From Posidoniimonas corsicana (lineage in GTDB: Bacteria > Planctomycetota > Planctomycetia > Pirellulales > Lacipirellulaceae): 64,000 nt of DNA. The notes under the pieces were generated by a model. The model was not told where the DNA came from, searched no databases, and saw nothing but the letters and a program-made list of their open reading frames with translations. The position numbers and the translations under genes are program-made. Below, one piece after another: positions 17,456 through 26,423 of this stretch; the stretch's first letter is position 1, and the number at the start of each line of letters is the position of its first letter. The DNA lies in assembly GCF_007859765.1 (NCBI RefSeq), contig NZ_SIHJ01000001.1:3015056-3079055 (forward strand). The letters run 5' to 3'.

Positions 17456-18430
17456 CTAGTGGGGGCCGGCACCATTGCTGCTCGCATGGTCGCTCGTCTG
17501 AGCCGGCGAGGTATGGGGAGGGGGCGCCGCCGGCGAGGGGATGCTCTGCAACGCACGGCCGATGTGCCCCCCCGAGGCCGCGAGCAGCTTGCGGGCCTCG
17601 TCGGCGTTGACGTTCGCCTGCCATGCAACGATGGCGGTCTTTACCTCCCACTCGCACGCCTCGAGCTGCTGGAGGCAGGCGTCGCTCTCCAGGCCGGTGA
17701 CCTCGCGGACGATGCGGGCCGCACGCGCAGTGAGCTTGGTGTTGGTGGCCTGCAGGTCCACCATCAGGTTGCCATAGGTCTTGCCGAGCAGGATCATCGC
17801 CCCGGTGCTGAGCGTGTTGAGCACCAGCTTGGTAGCGGTGCCCGCCTTGAGCCGGGTCGAGCCGCTGACCACCTCAGGCCCCACCACCGGCGTGATCGCC
17901 AGGTCGGCTTCGGCCGTGATCACCGACGCGCTGTTGCAGCTCAGGGCGACCGTGTAGGCGCCGCACTCACGAGCGTACCGCAGGCCGCCCACCACGTACG
18001 GCGTGCGGCCGCTTGTGGCGATGCCGACACAAACGTCGAGCGGGCCGACGTTGATGTTCTTCAGATCGACCGCCGCCAGGTTCGGATCGTCCTCCGCGCC
18101 CTCAACCGCCTTGAGCAGTGCGCCGTGACCGCCGGCGATAATCCCAATCACCTGACCGGGGTCAGAGTTGAACGTTGGGGGACACTCCGCCGCGTCGAGC
18201 ACGCCGAGCCTGCCGGATGTGCCAGCGCCGAAGTAGATCAGCCGCCCGCCCTGAGCCAGCCGGTCAGCAGTGACGCTTACCGCCTCGGCGATCGCCTGCT
18301 CTTCAGCGGCGACCGCGGCCGCGACCTTCGCGTCCTCGCTGTTGATCAACCGCACGAATTCGAGCGCCGAAAGCGAATCCAGCTTCTCAGAAGCAGGGTT
18401 CCGGGACTCGGTGATAAGTTTGTCGAGCAT
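17456..18430 (-). CDS. murQ: N-acetylmuramic acid 6-phosphate etherase
   Basis: A 324-residue SIS-domain enzyme that splits the lactyl ether of MurNAc-6-P to give GlcNAc-6-P and D-lactate. Recognisable parts are 'LSALEFVRLINSEDAKVA', 'GRLIYFGAGTSGRLGVLDA' with the adjacent catalytic region 'AECPPTF', 'GVATSGRTPYVVGGL'-like 'GIATSGRTPYV', and 'LKAGTATKLVLNTLSTGAM'. The last 25 residues are proline- and serine-rich and not conserved. ATG 18430 begins 'MLDKLITESRNPAS', a normal MurQ N-terminus. Together with anmK it channels anhydro-MurNAc into amino-sugar metabolism. Confidence 0.95.
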   Translation of the reverse strand: MLDKLITESRNPASEKLDSLSALEFVRLINSEDAKVAAAVAAEEQAIAEAVSVTADRLAQGGRLIYFGAGTSGRLGVLDAAECPPTFNSDPGQVIGIIAGGHGALLKAVEGAEDDPNLAAVDLKNINVGPLDVCVGIATSGRTPYVVGGLRYARECGAYTVALSCNSASVITAEADLAITPVVGPEVVSGSTRLKAGTATKLVLNTLSTGAMILLGKTYGNLMVDLQATNTKLTARAARIVREVTGLESDACLQQLEACEWEVKTAIVAWQANVNADEARKLLAASGGHIGRALQSIPSPAAPPPHTSPAQTSDHASSNGAGPH

Positions 18431-18756
18431 GCTTTTTTGGGTTCGTGTCGGTGACGGCCGAACGCCTGGCAGGAGCAGTTGGAGGGAGGCGTTAGGTCTG
18501 GCCCCACGCCCTTCATACGATCCTATCTACTGGGTACGAGCGGTCCCAGATCAGATGCGCGAATGTGAGATAGAACTGCGCTGCCTCTCGTCGTGGCCCT
18601 TGTCACCTGCCAATACGATCGATGTAGATCAGTCTATTGCCGCGCCAAAATCCCGCGTCTTGATTACGCTGAAGGATCACCCGTTTGCAAGCAGATACGG
18701 GTACGTGCACCCCCGCCGGGGGTTCGTGGCGGGCACGCCGGAACAGAGAGCACCTG
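18431..18756. promoter_or_regulatory. Divergent promoter region between murQ and the LEPR-XLL amidase
   Basis: No gene is visible in these 326 bp, which must drive murQ leftward and the amidase rightward. A 15-bp palindrome with 7-bp arms (18709-18723) lies 34 nt upstream of the amidase ATG, in its probable leader; a regulatory role is only possible. Confidence 0.4.
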
Positions 18757-21700
18757 ATGACCAAACGCGTATCACCCCAGACGCCGCGACTCGGTCGCGC
18801 CGCGCGCCGGCTGTCGCTCGAGCCGCTTGAGCCGCGCCTCGCGCTGTCGTCCGCCGGGCTGATTGATATCGGCGCGCAGCCTTCCGGCGCGCTCGACGGC
18901 AAGATCGTCTACCTGCACGGCGGGCACGGCTACACCGCCGACAACCTGGGCAACGGCTCTTGGACCTCACAGCGGCCGCTGCTGTACCGGATGGTCGAAG
19001 ACATGGGCAACCACGATCAGATGTCCTACCTCGCCCAGTACCTGTTCGATGCGGGCGCGACCGTCGTGCCGCTGAGGCCGGTTGGACACCAACCGAACGA
19101 GGTCGTGCTCGACAACGACGATGTCGAGGTCACGTTCACTGGCGCGTGGTCCGACAGCAGCGCCAGCATCTACTTTGGCGACCCCGGTGACGTCCCGTAC
19201 CGGTTCGCGTCGACCTCGTCCACCCAGACGGCCGCCGCTCAGTACCGTCCCAACATCTCCGAGCCGGGCTTCTACCCCGTGTATTCCTGGACGCGGTACG
19301 GGTCCGACCGCGCCGCCGACCAGCTCTACCGGGTGCACCACTCGGGCGGCGTCACGGAGGTGACGGTCAACCACCGGCGGGTCGGCAACGGCACCGTCTA
19401 CTTGGGGACGTACTACTTCGAGGCTGGCACGGACGGCTACGTGGAGATCAGCAACGAGTCGAGCGAGTCGGGCCGAGTCGTCATCGCGGACATGATCCGC
19501 TTCGGCAACGGGGTAGGGGATATCAATCGCGGCGGCGGCGTCTCGGGGTTCGACCGCGAAGACGAGGCCGCGCTCTATTGGATTCAATGGCACGTGGACC
19601 ACTCGCAGGGGGTGTCCACGTCGACCTACCGCAGCAGCTCCGAGGACCGCTCCGCAACGGTGGGCGCGGCGCCAAGGTACGCCGAGTACATGAACCGCGA
19701 AGCCGACGGCGACCTGTCGGATCGGCTGTTTGTCAGCTTCCACTCTAACGCCGGCGGTGGCCGCGGCGTGGTCGGCCTGCACAACACATCCAGCGGGGGC
19801 GACACGCCAAACCAGCTGTTCCTCGCCCAGACGCTCGCCGAGCAGGTAAACGACGACCTGGTCGCCCAGAACGGCGACTTCGAGCACAACTGGTTCAACC
19901 GGACCAGCCTAACCTACCAGGCGTCGTTCAATTACGGCGAGATCAACAACGCCTACATCGACGACGAGTTCGACGCCACGATCGTCGAAACCGCCTTCCA
20001 CGATAACGAGTTCGACGCGGAGCTGATGCGCGACCCCCGGGTCCGCGACGCGATCGCCCGGGCCACCTACCAAGGGATCGTCGACTACTTCCACGCGATC
20101 GACTCCGGCGCCACGCCCGACACGGACGCCCCCGGCCAGCCAACGGACGTGTGGGTTGAAACGAAAACCGCCGGCGAGGCGGTGGTCCACTGGACTGCGG
20201 GCGCCGCGAACGGCTACGCGGGCGGACCCGCAGCAGGATTCACCGTGTACGCGTCGACCAACGGCTACGGTTTCGACGGCGGTCGGTACGTCGCGGGCGC
20301 CGGTGCAACCTCGCTAGTGATCACCGGCCTGGACCCGGCGCAGGCCTACTTCTTCAAGGTCGTGGCCAACAACCAGGGGGGCCAGTCCCCCGCCAGCGAA
20401 GTGGTCGCCGCCAGCGCCTCAGGAGGGCAGGAGCGGGTCCTCATCGTCAACGGGTTCGATCGGCTCGACCGCTCACTCAATCCGACGCAGACGTTCGTCC
20501 AGGGCGGGCTGCTCGAGCGGGTCCGGCCGCGTCAGAGCAACTCCTTCGATTACGCGGTTCAGATGGCGTCTGCCATCCATTCGGCCGCGCCCGGGCTGTC
20601 CATTAGCACCGCCGCAAACGAGCTGGTAGCCAACGGCACGGTCGACCTGACGGACTACGATGCGGTGTTCTGGATCCTCGGCGAAGAGTCGACCGCCGAC
20701 CAGACGTTCGACGTCAGCGAGCAATCAGCAGTAGCCTCCTACCTGACAGGAGGCGGCAAGCTGTTTGTCTCTGGCGCCGAGATCGGCTGGGAGCTCGACA
20801 ATCTCGGCGGCGGGCAGTCGTTCTACAACAACACCCTGCGGGCGGAGTACATCGCCGACGACGCCAACACCTACCAGGCTACGGGCGCGGTCGGGTCGAT
20901 CTTCGAGGGGATCAACCTGACCTTCGACGACGGAGATCTGTACTACGACACCGAGTACGCCGACGTCATCGCCCCCTCGGGCGGCGCGTCGCCGGCGCTG
21001 TCTTACGGGAACGGCGCGGGGACTGCCGCCGTGCAGTTCTCCCAAGGCGAAGAGCGGGTGGTGATGCTCGCCTTCCCATTCGAGACGATCACCGATGCAG
21101 CCGTCAGAGCCGAGATGATGGCGCGGGTGATCGACTTCTTCGACGCGGGCGGTGGCGGCGTACCGACCGTGACCATCCAGGAGATCCTAGACAACGACGA
21201 CGGCCCCGCTACCTACACCTCCACCACCGGATGGATCACCAGCAGCGACCCTGGATATCAAGGCGGGACCTTCCAGTTCAATTTGGTCGGCGGACAGGGC
21301 CAGGCCCAGTGGCGCACGACGCTTCCTCTAGCAGGAACCGCCCAGGTCTACGTGCAGCACACCGCCGCAGGCAACCGCGCAACCGGCGCACGCTTCGAGG
21401 TCACATCCGGTGATCGGAGCATCAGTCAAAGTGTTAACCAAACCGCCAACAATCTGCAGTGGGTTTTGCTCGGGAGCCTGCCCGTCGAGGCCGGCGAGCT
21501 TACCGTCACACTGGACGTTGCGTCGAGCACCGGCCCGGCCAACTCGGTGATCGTCGCCGACGTCGTCCGAGTGGTGCTGACCGCTCCGATGCCTCCCTCG
21601 GGCGACTTCAACGATGACGGTTTCGTCGACGCCGCTGACTACACCGTGTGGCGGGACCAGAAGGACCAAACTGTCGAGCCGGGCACGGGCGCCGACGGAA

Positions 21701-22131
21701 ACTTCGATGGCATTGTCGATTCCCAGGACTACCAGCTGTGGCGATCACAATACGGCACAGCGATCGTGACGCCGACGCCAATTGTCATCGACACACCGAC
21801 GGCCGCCACTCTTGAGCAAAGCCCATCCGTCGCAATGTCGCCAGCCACTGCGCAAGAACCGACGCCCACGCCGATCGAGCCGGCGTCACCCGGCCAACAG
21901 CTCGCACCGCTGCCTGCGACCGCGACAGCCGAAGTGGTCGGAGAGCCCGTGATTCAGGACATCGTTTCGAGCGAACGAAACAACCAGTTGCTGCTGCTCT
22001 TCACAGACAATCCAACAGCTTCTTCCTCAGAGTTGGTCCTCGTCGAAGCGCTCTTTGACACCGACCAATCCGACGAGGAAGAGCCCGCCCGAGACGCCGT
22101 GTTCGCCCGATTTGGTTCTTCTGAAGTCTGA
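18757..22131 (+). CDS. Large extracellular N-acetylmuramoyl-L-alanine amidase with LEPR-XLL, golvesin, FN3 and dockerin domains
   Basis: From ATG 18757 the product is 1124 residues. The N-terminus 'LSLEPLEPRLALSS' (about 19-32) is the planctomycete LEPR-XLL export motif. A split amidase domain follows: 'VYLHGGHGYTADN' near 54, then after an inserted golvesin/Xly-type domain (about 130-240) 'VSFHSNAGGGRGV' near 327 and 'ETAFHDNEFDAELMRDPRV' near 415; these hold the zinc ligands of amidase_3 enzymes that cut MurNAc-L-Ala bonds. Then come an FN3 domain (about 455-555), a domain beginning 'RVLIVNGFDRLDRSLN' (about 560-800), a second golvesin-type domain (about 810-945) and dockerin repeats (about 948-1003). 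The tail is Pro/Thr-rich with no PEP-CTERM. A shorter paralogue is at 46.6 kb. Confidence 0.85.
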   Translation: MTKRVSPQTPRLGRAARRLSLEPLEPRLALSSAGLIDIGAQPSGALDGKIVYLHGGHGYTADNLGNGSWTSQRPLLYRMVEDMGNHDQMSYLAQYLFDAGATVVPLRPVGHQPNEVVLDNDDVEVTFTGAWSDSSASIYFGDPGDVPYRFASTSSTQTAAAQYRPNISEPGFYPVYSWTRYGSDRAADQLYRVHHSGGVTEVTVNHRRVGNGTVYLGTYYFEAGTDGYVEISNESSESGRVVIADMIRFGNGVGDINRGGGVSGFDREDEAALYWIQWHVDHSQGVSTSTYRSSSEDRSATVGAAPRYAEYMNREADGDLSDRLFVSFHSNAGGGRGVVGLHNTSSGGDTPNQLFLAQTLAEQVNDDLVAQNGDFEHNWFNRTSLTYQASFNYGEINNAYIDDEFDATIVETAFHDNEFDAELMRDPRVRDAIARATYQGIVDYFHAIDSGATPDTDAPGQPTDVWVETKTAGEAVVHWTAGAANGYAGGPAAGFTVYASTNGYGFDGGRYVAGAGATSLVITGLDPAQAYFFKVVANNQGGQSPASEVVAASASGGQERVLIVNGFDRLDRSLNPTQTFVQGGLLERVRPRQSNSFDYAVQMASAIHSAAPGLSISTAANELVANGTVDLTDYDAVFWILGEESTADQTFDVSEQSAVASYLTGGGKLFVSGAEIGWELDNLGGGQSFYNNTLRAEYIADDANTYQATGAVGSIFEGINLTFDDGDLYYDTEYADVIAPSGGASPALSYGNGAGTAAVQFSQGEERVVMLAFPFETITDAAVRAEMMARVIDFFDAGGGGVPTVTIQEILDNDDGPATYTSTTGWITSSDPGYQGGTFQFNLVGGQGQAQWRTTLPLAGTAQVYVQHTAAGNRATGARFEVTSGDRSISQSVNQTANNLQWVLLGSLPVEAGELTVTLDVASSTGPANSVIVADVVRVVLTAPMPPSGDFNDDGFVDAADYTVWRDQKDQTVEPGTGADGNFDGIVDSQDYQLWRSQYGTAIVTPTPIVIDTPTAATLEQSPSVAMSPATAQEPTPTPIEPASPGQQLAPLPATATAEVVGEPVIQDIVSSERNNQLLLLFTDNPTASSSELVLVEALFDTDQSDEEEPARDAVFARFGSSEV

Positions 22132-22389
22132 TACGGTTTGCCACCAGAACGGCGGTCAATCCGCCGAATGTGGTGGTGCGCAACGCCGAATCGCTCGGCG
22201 CGAGAGCCGACACACACAGGTTGACGCAGAGGTGCACACACGCTCGCGAATGCGCGAGAAAACCCTGCGCAATGCGATGTAGATATTCTCGTAAATCACA
22301 GCCAGATTGGAAGAGAAGGGCGCGCGATGCCCTCTTTGCCAGAACAACTCATCCAGCCGTTTGAACAACTTCCGCCCGGAGCTATCGCC

Positions 22390-23523
22390 ATGACGACCCG
22401 CCTTGCCTGGCGCCTCGCAGCCCTACTGCTCATCGCAGGAACCGCCCCTGCCGACATCATCATCGTTGATGAAGACTTCGAGTCGTACAATAACGACTCG
22501 GAACTGTGGAACGTCTGGGCGCCCATAGTGGCCGAGTCCGACGCCGGGTTACTTGAGGATGGCACGTTCATCCCCAATGCGTTCCCTGAGGGTGGGCAAG
22601 GTGTCGACCACATCGGAGGCCCGGTGAACGAGTACGTCCCCGCTTTGGGCAACGAAGGAAGCGGTGAGGCAATCGTGCCATCGGCTACTCAAAGCATCGT
22701 GCTGTCCGGTGATATCTTCGACACGGAGGCCGCCGGTAACAAGCGCATGACTATCGGGCTTCGAAACAGCTCGGTGCCCTCGAATATCATTGAGCTGGGT
22801 CTGTACAACTCTTTCGGCGTCACCGAGCCCAACGACGTCGATAGCCCGTCCTACGGTTTTCGATTGGTGCTGTTCTCAGGTGGCAGCACTGGCTACCTCG
22901 GTGGCTGGGTGCCTATCCTGCTTGACCCATCGCTGGACACGGCGCCGGAAGGCGAAGAGCCTGACGGGGTTGTTGGACCGGGCGACATCGGCGAAGCGTG
23001 GCATCGCTACACGGCAACGATTACCCCAACCGACATTACAGTCACGATGGACCTGTTTCGAGATGGGCTAAACAACGCCACTCAGGAAGCCGGCGTCGAC
23101 TTCACCCAGACCCTAGACATCGTAACGTCGGCCGATGGCTTCGACAGCTTGAGAATCGGCGGCCCATCAAACTCCTCCTCCGCCGGCGGCGGCGTGGTGT
23201 TCGACAACATCTCCCTGACGTTGGTCGATGTTGACGCCCCCAGCCTAATCGGCGACTACAACGGCGACGGAACGGTTGACGCCGCGGACTACACCGTGTG
23301 GCGTGACACGCTGGGTGACAGCGTCACCGCCGGCGAGGGCGCCGACGGCAATAACAACGGCGTCATTGACACCGGCGACTACGACGAGTGGGTCGCCAAC
23401 TATGGCGCCACGAGCGCCGCACCGTCGGCTGCTGCTGCAGCGCCCGAGCCCGCAACGCTGGGTCTGCTGCTGGCTGGATCGCTTGCCCTGGCGGCATCGC
23501 GTCGCCGGTTCGCAGGCGCGTAG
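22390..23523 (+). CDS. Secreted PEP-CTERM protein with dockerin-type repeats
   Basis: A 377-residue protein from ATG 22390 with a clear signal peptide ('LAWRLAALLLIAGTAPADI'). An upstream in-frame ATG at 22327 has a better ribosome site ('agaaggg') but would add 21 residues before the signal. The body begins 'DEDFESYNND' and is a probable lectin-like beta-sandwich of unknown ligand. Near residue 287 are dockerin-like repeats ('GDYNGDGTVDAADYTVWRD', 'GNNNGVIDTGDYDEW'). The end, 'PEPATLGLLLAGSLALA' plus 'SRRRF', is a PEP-CTERM sorting signal that anchors or releases proteins through an exosortase. The next gene encodes a shorter relative. Confidence 0.85.
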   Translation: MTTRLAWRLAALLLIAGTAPADIIIVDEDFESYNNDSELWNVWAPIVAESDAGLLEDGTFIPNAFPEGGQGVDHIGGPVNEYVPALGNEGSGEAIVPSATQSIVLSGDIFDTEAAGNKRMTIGLRNSSVPSNIIELGLYNSFGVTEPNDVDSPSYGFRLVLFSGGSTGYLGGWVPILLDPSLDTAPEGEEPDGVVGPGDIGEAWHRYTATITPTDITVTMDLFRDGLNNATQEAGVDFTQTLDIVTSADGFDSLRIGGPSNSSSAGGGVVFDNISLTLVDVDAPSLIGDYNGDGTVDAADYTVWRDTLGDSVTAGEGADGNNNGVIDTGDYDEWVANYGATSAAPSAAAAAPEPATLGLLLAGSLALAASRRRFAGA

Positions 23524-23865
23524 TCGTCGGTCATGGCCGAGTTGCCGGAGATTCAGTAAAGGTCGTTGCACCTGCCAGGGCCCGATTGAGCCCTGGCAGG
23601 GCCAACTCACAACGCTCAGCGTATCTGTGCGTCCGCGGAGGCTAACGTGCACAGCGACACCGTAAACGCGAAGCAATGCGGCTTTTCGCATGCGTGAAGC
23701 GCTGAGTCCGTTGCGCAAATTTGACAACATACTCATTTCAATTGGTTTAGATTGGAAGCTAGCTAGACGCCGCTCAGGGCTTCGCACCTGGACACTGCAT
23801 TCGGGACAAGAGAGCAAGCGACAATCCGCGTCATTCCGACACCTTAAGAACGGGAGCTTGAGCTA
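23524..23865. other. Intergenic region between two PEP-CTERM genes
   Basis: No gene is visible. A hairpin at 23571-23600 lies 50 bp after the first gene's stop. The right side must carry the leader of the second PEP-CTERM gene, whose start has 'gggagct' 12-18 nt upstream. Confidence 0.5.
23571..23600 (+). terminator. Candidate hairpin terminator
   Basis: Arms 23571-23581 and 23590-23600 are perfectly complementary over 11 bp with an 8-nt loop. There is no T-tract, so termination is uncertain; mRNA 3'-end protection is an alternative. Confidence 0.45.
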
Positions 23866-24639
23866 ATGAAGAGAATCATCCTCGCTGCTGCAGCAGCAAT
23901 CCTTCCAGCGTTGTGCGCCAACGCTGCGACAATCGTCATGGAGGATTTTGAATCGTACGCCGACGACGCAGCGCTGGCAGGCGTGTGGTCGTTGGGGGAT
24001 GGATCTCTCGACAACGTGCTGGCCAACCCTGGTCAGTCGCTCTACCATCCAGGCACCGGCGCGTCCTTTTCCGGCGGAAACACCAACTCAATCAGCTTTG
24101 CCGAGGTCGCTCCCGGACCTGGAGAGAAGCTGATCTTCTCTGCCGACATCTACGACAACGGCGCCTCGGCTAACAAGCGGACGACTGCCGGTCTTCGTAA
24201 GGCAGCGGGCGCCAACATCATCGAGCTGGGCATGTACAACAGCCCCGCGCACTACGCCTACCGTTCCATCTTGTTCGGCCCTGGCGACCCCAGTTGGGTG
24301 GCGTTCAGCAACATCGTCGACGACGACGGGATGCCGATCGACAACGAGCCGATCGCTGGCTGGCACCGCTTCTCCGCCGTGATCAGCGAGACGAACATCG
24401 ATTTCTCGCTCGACCTGAATGCAGATGGTGTGATCAACGCCACGGCTTCGGTGGCCATCGCGCCGGTGGATCCCGGGTTTGACATCATCCGCCTGGGAGG
24501 TCCGTCTGACCTAAGCTCCGGCGGCGGTGGTGTAAACATTGACAACGTATCGCTGGTGCGTACTCCCGAACCGAACGCCATCGGACTGGCGCTCGTGCTC
24601 GGTTCGTGCGGCGTCCTGCGTCGCCGCAAAGCGGCCTAA
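23866..24639 (+). CDS. Secreted PEP-CTERM protein
   Basis: A 257-residue protein with a signal peptide ('MKRIILAAAAAILPALCANA') and a short PEP-CTERM tail ('PEPNAIGLALVLGSCGVLRR'). The body shares the start 'EDFESYADDAALAGVWS' and the pattern 'SANKRTTAGLRK...NIIELGMYN' with the preceding protein ('GNKRMTIGLRN...NIIELGLYN'), so the two are paralogues from a tandem duplication, but this one lacks the dockerin repeats. The function is unknown; a cell-surface or matrix role is inferred from the sorting signal. A good terminator follows. Confidence 0.82.
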   Translation: MKRIILAAAAAILPALCANAATIVMEDFESYADDAALAGVWSLGDGSLDNVLANPGQSLYHPGTGASFSGGNTNSISFAEVAPGPGEKLIFSADIYDNGASANKRTTAGLRKAAGANIIELGMYNSPAHYAYRSILFGPGDPSWVAFSNIVDDDGMPIDNEPIAGWHRFSAVISETNIDFSLDLNADGVINATASVAIAPVDPGFDIIRLGGPSDLSSGGGGVNIDNVSLVRTPEPNAIGLALVLGSCGVLRRRKAA

Positions 24640-24746
24640 GCGATACTTGCAGACCAGCCGTGGCAGAGGCGGCTGTTTCTTGCAGGCGGAAGACGAAGGG
24701 GGCGCGGCCATTAGGCCCGCCCCGGTGGAGACCGGGCGTCGCCTAC

Positions 24747-24779
24747 GCGTCTTGGCAGAAATGCCAAGACGCTTTTTTT
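24747..24779 (+). terminator. Rho-independent terminator after the PEP-CTERM pair
   Basis: Stem 'gcgtcttggca' / 'tgccaagacgc' with a 4-nt loop, directly followed by seven T residues. It lies about 110 bp after the stop and 85 bp before the next operon. Confidence 0.9.
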
Positions 24780-24864
24780 ATGCCCTCACGCAGGTGCGCA
24801 TCAGCGAGACGCGAGTGCGCACTTTCCGCAAGGCGCACGCCCCCTCAGCGGGTATCGTAAAGGC

Positions 24865-26397
24865 ATGAAGTGCATACCTTTGCTGGCGTCTGTGATCGCC
24901 GTTGCCGCCTGCGCCTTGACGACCTCCGCACCGGTGCGAGGGGCGGCCCCCCCTCAGATCGAAAGCGAGTTCCGCGCCGCCTGGATAGCGACCGTCGCGA
25001 ACATCGACTGGCCGTCGAAGCCCGGGCTGTCGGTCAAACGGCAGAAGCAAGAGTTCGTCGACCTGCTCGACGCGGCCGTCGACCTGAACCTGAACGCCGT
25101 TGTGCTGCAGGTGCGGCCTGCGTGCGACGCCATCTACCGCTCCGAGCTGGAGCCCTGGTCCTCGGTGCTATCGGGCCGCATGGGCGTTGCCCCAGACCCC
25201 GCGTACGACCCGCTGGAGTTCGCGGTCGCCGAGGCGCACCGCCGCGGCCTGCAGCTGCACGCTTGGTTCAACCCCTATCGGGCGTCACACCCTTCTTACA
25301 AGGGTGAGCTCTCCTCGGACCACGTCAGCGAACGCCTGCCCAACTCGGTCGTCGAGTACGGCTCCTACCTGTGGCTCGATCCGAGCGACGCTGATGCAGC
25401 GAAGCACTCCCTGGACGTGATTCTCGACGTGGTCCGCCGGTACGACATCGACGGCGTTCACTTCGACGACTACTTCTACCCCTACCCAATCACCCAAACC
25501 GCCGAGGACGCGAACAACGGTCTGGAGGGCGGCGTCGCGAAGAGCGGCAAGGTCCCCTTCCCCGACGACCGCAGTTGGAACGCGTACGTCGCATCCACCG
25601 ACGCAGGCGAGCGTCTTGCCAGGCCCGACTGGCGACGGCAGAGCATCAATAACTTCGTGCGAGACGTCTACCATGGCGTTAAGCGAGAGAAGCCGCACGT
25701 GCTGTTCGGCATCAGCCCGTTCGGCATCTGGAGGCCCGGCCACCCGGCATCGGTCGTCGGATTCGACGCCTACGCCGAGCTCTACGCCGACTCCAAGCTT
25801 TGGCTGGAGGAGGGCTGGGTCGACTACTTCACCCCGCAGCTCTACTGGCCGGTCCGCTCATCGGGGCAGAGCTACCCCGTGCTGCTGGAGTGGTGGACGC
25901 GGCAGAACCCCCACGGGCGGCCGATCTGGCCCGGCCTGTTCACGTCCAAGGTGCGTCAATCACCGCGTGGCAAAGACTGGGGCGCCAGTGAGATCGTCGA
26001 GCAGGTTCAGATAACCCAAGCCTTTGATGACGCCGGCGGAAATGTGCACTTCAGCATGAAGGCCCTGTCCCAGAACTACGGCGGCGTCGCGGACGCGCTC
26101 CGCGAGGGCCCCTACCGCACCCCCGCCCTGCCGCCCAACTGCGGCGCACTGGGCGGCGCTAGCGCCCCGCCCGCCCAGCCCACCGCTACACTAGATGCGG
26201 GTCGGATCCGCCTCCAGCCCGACGCGGCGCCCTGGCTGTGGGCCGTGCAGACACGCGACGCTTCCGGCTGGACCACCCGGGTGCTACCGGGTGCGACGGA
26301 AAGCGTTGAGGTCGCCAACGGCGCGCAAGAGGTGGTCATTACCGCGGTCGATCGCCTGGGACAACGCAGCGTGCCCGCACGGGTCGTCCCCCAGTAG
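24865..26397 (+). CDS. Exported GH10-like (DUF187/YngK-type) glycoside hydrolase
   Basis: A 510-residue protein with a signal peptide ('LLASVIAVAACALTTSAPV'). The body matches family-10-like glycosylhydrolases (GHL10, formerly DUF187): 'SEFRAAWIATVANIDWPS' at the start, 'NAVVLQVRPACDAIYRSELE', 'RRGLQLHAWFNPYR', 'DIDGVHFDDYFYPYP' and 'GISPFGIWRPG'. The TIM barrel covers about residues 35-410 and a small C-terminal domain follows. The substrate of this family is not well established; its place at the head of an operon with an AmpG-like permease and NagZ-like enzyme suggests a peptidoglycan or amino-sugar glycan. Confidence 0.82.
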   Translation: MKCIPLLASVIAVAACALTTSAPVRGAAPPQIESEFRAAWIATVANIDWPSKPGLSVKRQKQEFVDLLDAAVDLNLNAVVLQVRPACDAIYRSELEPWSSVLSGRMGVAPDPAYDPLEFAVAEAHRRGLQLHAWFNPYRASHPSYKGELSSDHVSERLPNSVVEYGSYLWLDPSDADAAKHSLDVILDVVRRYDIDGVHFDDYFYPYPITQTAEDANNGLEGGVAKSGKVPFPDDRSWNAYVASTDAGERLARPDWRRQSINNFVRDVYHGVKREKPHVLFGISPFGIWRPGHPASVVGFDAYAELYADSKLWLEEGWVDYFTPQLYWPVRSSGQSYPVLLEWWTRQNPHGRPIWPGLFTSKVRQSPRGKDWGASEIVEQVQITQAFDDAGGNVHFSMKALSQNYGGVADALREGPYRTPALPPNCGALGGASAPPAQPTATLDAGRIRLQPDAAPWLWAVQTRDASGWTTRVLPGATESVEVANGAQEVVITAVDRLGQRSVPARVVPQ

Positions 26398-26423
26398 CCC
26401 GAACGCTCCCGACTAGGTTCCGC

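Noticed and set aside
16123..17628. 501-residue minus-strand frame over anmK
   Set aside because: Shadow of anmK; low-complexity translation.
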